Assembly: GCF_003429665.1 (NCBI RefSeq) | Contig: NZ_QUWK01000007.1 | Span: 62,001-126,000 of the forward strand | DNA: 64,000 nucleotides | Source of the DNA: Sphaerochaeta halotolerans | Lineage (GTDB): Bacteria > Spirochaetota > Spirochaetia > Sphaerochaetales > Sphaerochaetaceae | Direction: 5' to 3' | Shown: one piece after another, positions 1-8,274 of the stretch | Position numbering within the stretch: position 1 is the first letter of the stretch | Layout of the letters: each line of letters begins with the position of its first letter | The notes under the pieces: generated by a model | Databases searched by the model: none | What the model saw: the letters and a program-made list of their open reading frames with translations, nothing else | What the model was told of the DNA's origin: nothing | Translations under genes and position numbers: made by a program

Positions 1-155
1 GACCACAATGGTATCCACTTACTTCTGTCTTCAAAGGGCAGAAGCTATGCCCGCCACGTTTCCCACACCCCCTTTGAGGCGGGGGGACGAGGAGAGCATG
101 TTCCCTTAAAAATTTAAACTTTCAGCCCTTCCGCTGGCACGGACCAAGAGGCATT

Positions 156-746
156 ATGAACCAAGGAGAATTGCTCATGGCTATTGACAACAAGAGCACC
201 CCGACCGACGACCTGGTAATTGACACCATCCAGCTGCTTGCTGGTAAAACCAAGGCCGACCCAAACCCTGATGAATTGGAACAACTAAAACGTCTGATCA
301 AAAAGAATGTCCCATTCTCGCTTCGTGGCTATTTCATGGCCTATCTGCTTAGGGAAGTTCTGCAGGCAAACACCCCGAAAAGAGCTGGTTCAAATGCAAA
401 ACCAGCACCTAAGGCAAAACGAGAAGCCCCTACCAAGAAAGAGGAACCCAAGGAAGAGAAAGAGAACCAACAACCTCGCAAAAAGACGCCCAGACCGCTT
501 CCTGAAGGAGCAAGAACACTGTATCTGAACATTGGTAAGATGAAGAGACTGTACACCAAGGAACTGAGTCAGATACTCCAGACAGAACTTGGTATTGAAA
601 GAGACGACATCTACAGCATTCGCATCCATGACAAATACTCCTTCATCAGCATGAGTGAAGAGAACTGCGAAAAAGCAATTGAGAAGCTCAATGGAAAGGA
701 CATCAGAGGACGGACGGCTTCCGTCAGCTATTCTAACAAGGAGTAG
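156..746 (+). CDS. DbpA-type RNA-binding domain protein
   Basis: C-terminal RTLYLNIGKMKRLYTKELSQIL...GRTASVSYSNKE resembles the DbpA RNA-binding domain; basic, Pro/Lys-rich linker. Confidence 0.7.
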   Translation: MNQGELLMAIDNKSTPTDDLVIDTIQLLAGKTKADPNPDELEQLKRLIKKNVPFSLRGYFMAYLLREVLQANTPKRAGSNAKPAPKAKREAPTKKEEPKEEKENQQPRKKTPRPLPEGARTLYLNIGKMKRLYTKELSQILQTELGIERDDIYSIRIHDKYSFISMSEENCEKAIEKLNGKDIRGRTASVSYSNKE

Positions 747-749
747 AAA

Positions 750-1388
750 ATGATAGTGGAACGACTTGTGGTGGGGCCCTACCAGACAAATTGTTACATC
801 ATGGGTAATGAAGAGACCTCGAGTGCCTGGATCATTGATCCAGGTGCCGATGGTCAGCTCATCATTGACCGCATTACCCAGAGAAACCTCACCCCTGTCG
901 CCATTCTTTTAACCCACACGCATTGGGATCATATTACTGCTGTGGGAACCCTTATTACAAAATGGCCTGAGCTTGAGATACTCGTATCAGAGCAGGAGGC
1001 ATCCTCACTTTCGTATGAACATGTCAAGCAGGTCTGCTTTGACAAGAGTTTCTTACAGATGTATGACAAAGAGCTACAAATGCTTCCCAAGGCAACAGGT
1101 TTTCTCTCTGATGGCCAATACTTGCAAGATAGCCATCTTCTGGTGATGCTCACCCCCGGTCATACCAAGGGGGGCGTATGTTTGTATCATGAGGAAGGGC
1201 AGTTTATGTTTACTGGTGACACGCTGTTTGCCGGCAGTATAGGCCGTACTGATCTGGATGGTGGTTCATATAGTGAGATCATTGCAAGCTGCAATCGATT
1301 ACTGAAGCTCCCAGGAGAAGTGCAGGTACTTCCAGGACATGGACCTACAAGCACAATCAAGGACGAATACAGTAACCCGTTCCTGTAA
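750..1388 (+). CDS. MBL-fold metallo-hydrolase (hydroxyacylglutathione hydrolase-like)
   Basis: THTHWDH motif, TPGHTKGG, FTGDTLFAGSIGRTD, LPGHGPTS. Confidence 0.9.
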   Translation: MIVERLVVGPYQTNCYIMGNEETSSAWIIDPGADGQLIIDRITQRNLTPVAILLTHTHWDHITAVGTLITKWPELEILVSEQEASSLSYEHVKQVCFDKSFLQMYDKELQMLPKATGFLSDGQYLQDSHLLVMLTPGHTKGGVCLYHEEGQFMFTGDTLFAGSIGRTDLDGGSYSEIIASCNRLLKLPGEVQVLPGHGPTSTIKDEYSNPFL

Positions 1389-1389
1389 A

Positions 1390-1436
1390 AAAAACCAGAT
1401 TGTCCCTAACAAAAGGTTCCATCTGGTTTCTTTTTC
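1390..1436. terminator. intrinsic terminator between convergent genes
   Basis: AAACCAGAT...ATCTGGTTT stem followed by CTTTTTC; A-run on the other side suggests bidirectional use. Confidence 0.8.
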
Positions 1437-1451
1437 TGCCCTCCGTTGCGT

Positions 1452-1862
1452 TTATCTTCTCCCGGGGACCTCTTCTGCGTTTTTGCAAGCGATGCAAAGT
1501 ACTGCATAAGGGATAGCTCGAAGTCGTTCTTCTGGAATCTTTTTTCCGCATCTCAGACAGGATCCATATTTCCCATTATGGATACGGGCGATGGCATTCT
1601 CAATGGAACGGAGGCGGTTAGCCTCATGTTTGTTTATTGCCTCCATCTTTTTGAACGCAATATCATCAGCCGCCACATCGATGCTGTCTTTGATTCCCAT
1701 GGAATTGACCATCTCCCGGAAGTCACTGTTATCCTCAGTGAGTTTTTCCAACAGTTCTTTTCTCATGGAAACGAGAAGTTCTTCCATCTCATGCACAAAT
1801 GCCTCGGACATTACACGCCTCCTATAAGGGACAGTAGCTGTACCCCTTGGATTTTTATCCAT
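1452..1862 (-). CDS. DksA/TraR-family C4 zinc finger protein
   Basis: CLRCGKKIPEERLRAIPYAVLCIAC zinc finger preceded by a coiled-coil N-terminus. Confidence 0.88.
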   Translation of the reverse strand: MDKNPRGTATVPYRRRVMSEAFVHEMEELLVSMRKELLEKLTEDNSDFREMVNSMGIKDSIDVAADDIAFKKMEAINKHEANRLRSIENAIARIHNGKYGSCLRCGKKIPEERLRAIPYAVLCIACKNAEEVPGRR

Positions 1863-2082
1863 ATAAGATGGGGATAAGATGCGTTGTTGTCAAGCTCCTT
1901 ACCTCATTTTTAGGATTTTTAGCGTGTTTTTTTGTCTGAGCTTTCACTGTATGTACCAGGTATGCCCCTACCCTATTGAAGAAAAACGCTTCTTGAGCTG
2001 TGTGTGCCATGCAGAATATGCATATACCTTTTGGTAACCTCTGGAAGATACCGTAGAACAAGGTGCATATCGTGGGTGATGC

Positions 2083-2242
2083 AATGAAAGGTATCAATAC
2101 CCCAGGGCAAGCCATGGACTCAGGAGGCGTTGCCTCCTTTTCCGCCCCAAGGGACGGGGTATCTCACCTTGCTTTCCCGGCACTCGCTCCAGAGAGGAAC
2201 CATCATGCTGATTCCTTTCCTCTCGCTCCGTTGGGGAATGAA
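2083..2242 (+). repeat. interspersed 158-160 bp element, copy A
   Basis: Near-identical to 46487-46646 and to the complement of 30325-30484; bounded by AATGAA on both ends. Confidence 0.93.
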
Positions 2243-2320
2243 TGGATAACCCTGTCTTCAAATCCCAGGAGGGTAGACACCCTATGCGTAGCATGTATTG
2301 CTCCGCCGGAAGTTACCAAG

Positions 2321-2545
2321 CTATTGCGTAGGTTCCTTTTCATCGAGTTTCTCCTGCTTCTCGCGCATTTGACGGTCAAAGATCACTGCATATCTGATCA
2401 ACAGTACAGAGAACACTATCAAGACCAATGCCACTACGATCACAAGGAGAGCTGAAGGCTTATATGCTAAGGCGAGCAGCGAAAAGCCTATAAAGAGGGA
2501 GAGAATGAGGACAACAATGTTTGGAGTCAGCCTACTCTGTTTCAT
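2321..2545 (-). CDS. small predicted membrane protein
   Basis: Two hydrophobic segments; start overlaps the stop of the downstream-read thrH-like gene. Confidence 0.6.
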   Translation of the reverse strand: MKQSRLTPNIVVLILSLFIGFSLLALAYKPSALLVIVVALVLIVFSVLLIRYAVIFDRQMREKQEKLDEKEPTQ

Positions 2546-3147
2546 CGGCCAATGAACTCCTTGATGATCTTCAGAAACTCATCGTATGTCTCTGCGATCT
2601 TCAAATCTGGATACTGCTCAAGAATCGTCTGGGGAGCACGGAACAAGCAACCTCCATCCGCTTCCTGAATCATGGTAAGGTCGTTGTAGGAGTCTCCAGC
2701 TGCAAATGTTCGGTAATTGAGGGACTTCAAGGCTTGAATGGCTTTCTTCTTGCCATCGTGAAGACGCATCCTATGACGAATAATTCTGTTCTCAGTATCG
2801 ACTTCCAGATCATTACAAAAGATGGTAGGCCAGTTTAGCTGACGCATAAGAGGACTGGCGAACTCACTGAAGGTATCGCTGAGTATGACCACTTGGGTCA
2901 TCGATCGCAAAGATTCCAGAAAGGAGAGCGCTCCTTCCAGGGGTCCCATCTTTGCTATGACATTCTGGATATCCTTGAGTTTCAGATTGTGTTCCTCAAG
3001 TATCTTGATCCGGCCGCCCATCAGCTTGTCATAGTCCGGTTCATCACGGGTGGTAATCTTCAGCTCCTCGATACCTGTTCGCTCTGCAACATTAATCCAA
3101 ATTTCCGGTACCAAGACCCCTTCCAAATCGAGACATACAATATCCAT
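2542..3147 (-). CDS. thrH: HAD-family phosphoserine phosphatase/homoserine phosphotransferase ThrH-like
   Basis: CLDLEGVLVPEIW, ILSDTFSEFA, AAGDSYNDLTM motifs typical of ThrH. Confidence 0.88.
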   Translation of the reverse strand: MDIVCLDLEGVLVPEIWINVAERTGIEELKITTRDEPDYDKLMGGRIKILEEHNLKLKDIQNVIAKMGPLEGALSFLESLRSMTQVVILSDTFSEFASPLMRQLNWPTIFCNDLEVDTENRIIRHRMRLHDGKKKAIQALKSLNYRTFAAGDSYNDLTMIQEADGGCLFRAPQTILEQYPDLKIAETYDEFLKIIKEFIGR

Positions 3148-3177
3148 CCGCTACCTCCCAGAATGTATTGCCTAGTA

Positions 3178-3936
3178 TTACCGACTGATGGCTTGTGTTG
3201 CAAGAGGGAGGAGGAATCCAAGCATGGCAGCAGTCTCTGTGAGCACCTCCACTGCACCCAGGACATCCCCGGTAACCCCTCCTAGCCGTTTCCTGCTGAT
3301 CAGAAGCACCAACATGCCTGTACAGAGCGAAAGAAGAAACGCAATCAGGGCATTGAAGGCATACTCATGTGAATACAGAAACAGCAGAACCAGGATAATC
3401 ACTACCTGCAAAAGTGGAAGAACTATATGGTAAGGTTTTGCTGAACGTACCAGAAGGGAAGCAGTCCCCTCTCCTTCCCTCGCATAGGGCATCAGGGAAG
3501 CAGCGATTACCTGGTTCAGTCTTCCAAGCATCGGTACCAGAAGCAACGCCAAAGGAATATCGACGAGTTGCTGTAAGGAGGCATATTGGATCAGGAGTAC
3601 ACAGAACAGGGTAATCAGGGCAAAAGCACCGCTGTTACTATCCTTCATGATAGCGAGACTGCGTTCCTTATTCCATCCTCCTCCCAACCCATCGGCAAAG
3701 TCACAGAGCCCATCGAGATGAAAACCCCGTGAGAGATAGGCAGAGAGAGCAAGGATGAGCGCTGAACGAATCTGGGCTGAGAAAGGTAGATAGGAGGCTC
3801 CTACAAAAAAAAGACCGAAGAGAGCTCCCACAAATGGAAACCAGAACAGAATGCGTTGTTCCTTTTCCAATGTCCGGTAGGGAAGCGGAAAACGGGTGAG
3901 GGTGCGCAACGCACCCCCCAGACCTAGTGTAATCAC
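3178..3936 (-). CDS. cobS: adenosylcobinamide-GDP ribazoletransferase
   Basis: LTRFPLP, GFHLDGLCDFADGLGGGWNKERSLAIMKDSNSGAF signature. Confidence 0.95.
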   Translation of the reverse strand: MITLGLGGALRTLTRFPLPYRTLEKEQRILFWFPFVGALFGLFFVGASYLPFSAQIRSALILALSAYLSRGFHLDGLCDFADGLGGGWNKERSLAIMKDSNSGAFALITLFCVLLIQYASLQQLVDIPLALLLVPMLGRLNQVIAASLMPYAREGEGTASLLVRSAKPYHIVLPLLQVVIILVLLFLYSHEYAFNALIAFLLSLCTGMLVLLISRKRLGGVTGDVLGAVEVLTETAAMLGFLLPLATQAISR

Positions 3937-4580
3937 AGAATTTTTCCTTTAAGAGCAAGAGGAAGCCCTGCGACCATTACGATTACATTTCCAGCAATCT
4001 CTGCAAGTTCCTGATTCATCCAACCGCTCAAATCCCTGAATGCCCTACTTTCTGCATCCGCAGGGATTAAGCCCAGACCAGTTTCATTGGTGATGAGGAG
4101 AATCTCACAGGGGGGATGCCTGAGCACTTCATAGAGCGCATCTTCCTCGGGAAACCGTTTCTCAGGTATGCCTCTATGATGGAGAAGATTGCCCAACCAA
4201 ACAGTAAGACAATCGACAATACAGACCTCCACAGATGGGGGAAGCTCCTGTATGGCACGAGCGATATCCAACGGTTCCTCTATGGTGATAAATCGATCTG
4301 CACGATCCCTCTGATGAGCTGCAATACGTGCCTTCATCTCATCATCAATCGGTTCGGCGGTTGCAATATAGGCACGGGCTTGGGTACCGTCACACACACT
4401 GAGCGCATAATCTTGTGCATAGGAACTCTTCCCGCTTCTCCCACCCCCGATAACCAGTGTTACCTCACTCTTGATCTTGGTGTGGATTTTCATGGACCCC
4501 GCAGTGGAGACCATCGTGCCTTTTGCAGGTCGAAGCGGATATCCCTTTACTAGAGTCTTCTTCGTATCAATGGTTGCCAT
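3933..4580 (-). CDS. cobU: bifunctional adenosylcobinamide kinase/guanylyltransferase
   Basis: LVIGGGRSGKSSYAQ P-loop, IATAEPIDDEM, AHQRDR, VDCLTVWLGNL, ITNETGLGLIP. Confidence 0.95.
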   Translation of the reverse strand: MATIDTKKTLVKGYPLRPAKGTMVSTAGSMKIHTKIKSEVTLVIGGGRSGKSSYAQDYALSVCDGTQARAYIATAEPIDDEMKARIAAHQRDRADRFITIEEPLDIARAIQELPPSVEVCIVDCLTVWLGNLLHHRGIPEKRFPEEDALYEVLRHPPCEILLITNETGLGLIPADAESRAFRDLSGWMNQELAEIAGNVIVMVAGLPLALKGKIL

Positions 4581-5391
4581 ACCTACCTCCCGAATCTTTT
4601 CCCATCATACCATGGCTTTTCTCTAAGAGGGAGAGGGAAGCATGTAACTCTGCTTCAGAAAAAACCTCCAAGGTAAGAACCCTCTGCACGTTGTCTTTTT
4701 GGGTTTGCTGGGAGAAAGCAGAGAGGAACCGGCTTACACTCGCCGTGTCCCCCTTATCTAACCCCAGATGATCCTTGCCACCATGGACCCCGTGGAGGTG
4801 TGCAATACGGGTCCTGGGCAAGAGGGAGTCAAGATTCTCCTGCATGGGGTACCCCATCAACCAGATGTGCCCGATATCAAGTGTAATAGATAGGTCAAAA
4901 CGTTCCACAAGCGGATAAACAATGGAGAACGGATAACTCAAGGTTTCGATACAGAACATTCGGCTCATAGCCCCATACTGCACTACCATCATTTCAAGAC
5001 TCTGCTCAAGGCATTTGGTCCATCGCTTGGGATGCGGGGAGGGAACAGGACCATAGGACTCTGGGGTGAGATGCAACACGTAACCGAAGGGATGTAAAGG
5101 CTCAGTAAGCGTGACGATTCGCTGCACGGTTCGTAAGAATCTAGTTCGTTCTTCCGGGTCCGCAGACCCTGGGTAGATGTCCAGGGGGAAATGCACGGTA
5201 TAACTCAAACCATGTGATTCACCCAGTAGAGCGAGCTCCTTGATAGTATGCTCATCCGGCAGATTGCTCATCTGTTCACTCTCAAAAAGCACCAACTCAA
5301 TATCATCCACCTTGTCTGCGAGGTAACGCACATTGGGTAGGATATCATCTGGGATGATGTAGCTTGTGGTTCCAGTCCGTATGTTCTTCAT
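4567..5391 (-). CDS. cbiR: predicted cobamide remodelling phosphodiesterase CbiR (AP-endonuclease-like TIM barrel)
   Basis: YTVHFPLD...FCIETLSYPF...ITLDIGHIWLMG...RIAHLHGVHGGKDHLGLDKG...LTLEVFSE pattern; embedded between cobT and cobU with overlapping reading frames. Confidence 0.8.
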   Translation of the reverse strand: MKNIRTGTTSYIIPDDILPNVRYLADKVDDIELVLFESEQMSNLPDEHTIKELALLGESHGLSYTVHFPLDIYPGSADPEERTRFLRTVQRIVTLTEPLHPFGYVLHLTPESYGPVPSPHPKRWTKCLEQSLEMMVVQYGAMSRMFCIETLSYPFSIVYPLVERFDLSITLDIGHIWLMGYPMQENLDSLLPRTRIAHLHGVHGGKDHLGLDKGDTASVSRFLSAFSQQTQKDNVQRVLTLEVFSEAELHASLSLLEKSHGMMGKDSGGRYGNH

Positions 5392-6434
5392 GCCAACCCC
5401 ATCGACTGTAACAGCTTCGTGCTATCGGTAACCTGGGCATCGGAGAAACTGGTCATATCGGTGAGCAGGTGACTTGCCAGACGGACCAAAGGCCAGGCAG
5501 CCAAGGCACCGGTCCCTTCACCCAGTTGCATCTGAAGATCCAAGAGAGGTTTTCCACAGCCAAGTGACTCCAGCATGTTTCTATGTCCCTGCATTCCTGA
5601 CTGATGGCATGGGATAAGGTACTCATGGAGATGCTCGTCCATGGCGTTAGCGACCAGTGCTGCACTCGTTACGATGAAGCCATCAAGCAGAATAGGGAGG
5701 GAAGCCTCTGCAGCTTCCAGCATGCCTCCACAGATGGCAGCAATTTCATACCCTCCAAGATTACAAAGCACACTAAGCGGGTCCCTCTGAGGATGAAGTT
5801 CCAAGGCTTTCTCGATAACAGCAACCTTGTGGAGTAATTCAGTATCGCTGAGCCCAGAGCCCTTACCTGTTATCTCAGAGACAGAAAGATTGGTCAGGGC
5901 AGCTGACACAGCAGAAGCACTAGTGGTATTACCCACTCCCATCTCCCCAAATGCAATTGCCTGGGCTCCTTCTTTCACTGCCAAATGAACCCTGTTCCTG
6001 CCTACTTCCATTGCCTGAAGGCAGAGCTCCCGTTCCATTGCAGGGCCTTTCAAAAAATTCTTAGTTCCATAGCCGATCTTACAATCGACTACTGCATCCT
6101 GCTTGGCAAAACTATGGTTCACCCCTACATCAATCACAGAGAGTGTCGCATGGTTCAAGGAAGCAAAGAGACTGCATGCCCCACCACCGGAAGCAAAATT
6201 ACAGCACTGTTGGTAGGTAATCTGCTGAGGGCTATGGGTAACCCCCTCCTCCACCACTCCATGGTCGGATGCAAACAATAAAAGAGAGAGGGAGTCCAAG
6301 GGCTCCTCCTTGATCAGCGCAAGCTTGAGAGCGAGAGATCCAAGTCTCCCAAGACTGTTCGGGGGCATTGCTTTTGCAAGCAACTGGGTTTCATACTCCC
6401 TGATTCGGGTAAAGTCGATAGCTTTGATTGACAT
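5388..6434 (-). CDS. cobT: nicotinate-nucleotide--dimethylbenzimidazole phosphoribosyltransferase
   Basis: ASDHGVVEEGVTHSPQQIT, FGEMGVGNTTSASAV, DGFIVTSAALVA, LGEGTGALAAWPLV. Confidence 0.96.
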   Translation of the reverse strand: MSIKAIDFTRIREYETQLLAKAMPPNSLGRLGSLALKLALIKEEPLDSLSLLLFASDHGVVEEGVTHSPQQITYQQCCNFASGGGACSLFASLNHATLSVIDVGVNHSFAKQDAVVDCKIGYGTKNFLKGPAMERELCLQAMEVGRNRVHLAVKEGAQAIAFGEMGVGNTTSASAVSAALTNLSVSEITGKGSGLSDTELLHKVAVIEKALELHPQRDPLSVLCNLGGYEIAAICGGMLEAAEASLPILLDGFIVTSAALVANAMDEHLHEYLIPCHQSGMQGHRNMLESLGCGKPLLDLQMQLGEGTGALAAWPLVRLASHLLTDMTSFSDAQVTDSTKLLQSMGLA

Positions 6435-6494
6435 GCGCTCATTGTAGAAGGAAAAGCTCTGGCGCTACAAGGCAGAAACCGATACAATGCGCCT

Positions 6495-7400
6495 ATGAAT
6501 CAGACACTCTATCTCTTCCTTGACATGATGACTGGAATGGTCATCTCCGTCATGGTGGTCTCCAACACCCTCTTAGGACAGGCAACCACCATGGGTGTCT
6601 CTCTGATCATCAACCACTTGATCGGATTAACCATCCTTTCTTTCATCCTGTTCCTTGGAAGGAAGTCACGGGCTATCAACGGTCCAGGAAGAAAGGTTCC
6701 CTGGTATCTCATGTTCAACGGTCTCTTCGGCCTTGCCATCCTGAACCTGAACTACACCACCGTGGTACATACCGGTGCTTCGCTTGCAATGGCCTCCACA
6801 GTATTTGGTCAGAGTTTCTGTTCTTTGGTGTTCGATCTTACAGGGTGGATGGGCATGCAGAAGCGTAGTCTGAACCGGACAAAAATTATCAGTCTGAGTG
6901 TCAGTGCGATTGGGATTATCATCATGGCGAGCGGAGGAACAGCGGATTTTGCTTTCTTCTATGTGTTGCTCGGATTACTCGCTGGTGCTCTTACCATGAC
7001 ACAGATGGTTCTCAACAGTACGCTTGCCCTCTATGAGGGACCCATCCGTGCTTCTCACAGAAATTTCATCGGTGGACTGGTGGCAGGATTGGTTTTTTAT
7101 TTCCTGTTTCAAAGAGATGCAACAATCGTTGGTCTGAAAACCCTTCCCCAAATCCCCCTGCTCCTCATCATTGGTGGGGGAACACTGGCTGTATTTGTCG
7201 TTGTAAGTACCAGCTACGTCATCGTAAAGATTCCGGCTGTATACTCCGCGCTCCTACTCTCCTCAGCTCAGATTTTGATGAGTCTCTTGATTGATTATCT
7301 TTTCTTTGACACTTTCAGCCTACCGTTGCTTATCGGTGCACTGTTGATGCTGTTGGGTATGGCAGGTAATTTGGCAGCTGACAAGAAACCTAAACCTTAG
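6495..7400 (+). CDS. DMT-superfamily transporter, DUF606/YdcZ-like tandem
   Basis: Ten hydrophobic segments; PWYLMFNGLFGLAI and FGQSFCSLVFDLTGWMG. Confidence 0.75.
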   Translation: MNQTLYLFLDMMTGMVISVMVVSNTLLGQATTMGVSLIINHLIGLTILSFILFLGRKSRAINGPGRKVPWYLMFNGLFGLAILNLNYTTVVHTGASLAMASTVFGQSFCSLVFDLTGWMGMQKRSLNRTKIISLSVSAIGIIIMASGGTADFAFFYVLLGLLAGALTMTQMVLNSTLALYEGPIRASHRNFIGGLVAGLVFYFLFQRDATIVGLKTLPQIPLLLIIGGGTLAVFVVVSTSYVIVKIPAVYSALLLSSAQILMSLLIDYLFFDTFSLPLLIGALLMLLGMAGNLAADKKPKP

Positions 7401-8274
7401 CTATCCGGTAGGTCCCTTCCGTTTCCTCGACAAACCCCTCTTTCACCAGCTGTACAAGACAGTACATCACCCGCTCTTCCTCAAAACGGGAGAGCAATGA
7501 AGTCACCTGGTCCTGTTCTTTCGCACCGGTATCGGCAAGCAGATGGATCAACTGTCCACGAATCTGTCGGTTGGAGTTCTCGAACTTTGCTTGCTTGGAG
7601 TAGTGGGCACTCCTCACATTTGAATTGGGAATCAGACCTTTGAGCAAGACACCAAAGTCCATCAAGGCGTAATACCACTGTTTTGGGTCCTCAACCCGTT
7701 GCACCAAATGAGCGAGCAACGATTCCAATTCCTTGTCCTTCACCCCTTCCTGATCAGGATAAAAACAATGAAGCAGAACCCTGCGTATATTTGTTTCGAG
7801 ATAGATGGTTCGCTCATGATAGCTGAATGCCCCAATTGCCGCAGCGGTAGCCTTTCCTACCCCAGGCAATGAACGGAGTTCATCTTGCTCTTTTGGTAGA
7901 GTCCACCCCCATCTCTCGCTTTCCATGGCACTCTTGCGTAGATTCAAAGCCCTGCGGTTATAGCCCAATCCCTTCCAATGAAAGAGCAATTGATCAAGCG
8001 GGGCCTGCGATAGGTCCTTGAATGTAGGCCAGAGGGAGAGAAACAGCACATACTTGGGAATGACCCGAATGGTTTGGGTTTGTTGAAGCATTACCTCTGA
8101 GAGCATGATCCGATACGGGTCACTGGTCTCTCTCCAATCAAACCGTCTGCCATGCGCTTCATAGAAGCCAAGGATTGTGCGTATGAATGCTTCATACCCG
8201 TCACTCGTCTGGCTGAAGGTTGGTTTCAGGTAATGGACTGCTTCTTCAGTTGATAGATTCGGGAAATCCTTCAT
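7390..8274 (-). CDS. A/G-specific adenine glycosylase (MutY)-like HhH-GPD protein, clusterless
   Basis: SEVMLQQTQTIRVIPKY, LPGVGKATAAAIGAF, YLETNIRRVL; no Cys cluster at the C-terminus. Confidence 0.85.
   Translation of the reverse strand: MKDFPNLSTEEAVHYLKPTFSQTSDGYEAFIRTILGFYEAHGRRFDWRETSDPYRIMLSEVMLQQTQTIRVIPKYVLFLSLWPTFKDLSQAPLDQLLFHWKGLGYNRRALNLRKSAMESERWGWTLPKEQDELRSLPGVGKATAAAIGAFSYHERTIYLETNIRRVLLHCFYPDQEGVKDKELESLLAHLVQRVEDPKQWYYALMDFGVLLKGLIPNSNVRSAHYSKQAKFENSNRQIRGQLIHLLADTGAKEQDQVTSLLSRFEEERVMYCLVQLVKEGFVEETEGTYRIAKV

Noticed and set aside
2063-2455. 130-aa ORF covering repeat copy A
   Set aside because: Only the portion inside the repeat is shared with other copies; the rest is antisense to the small membrane protein gene and unrelated between loci
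6435-6494. Cobalamin riboswitch upstream of cobT
   Set aside because: Intergenic space is only about 60 bp and shows no B12-box-like sequence
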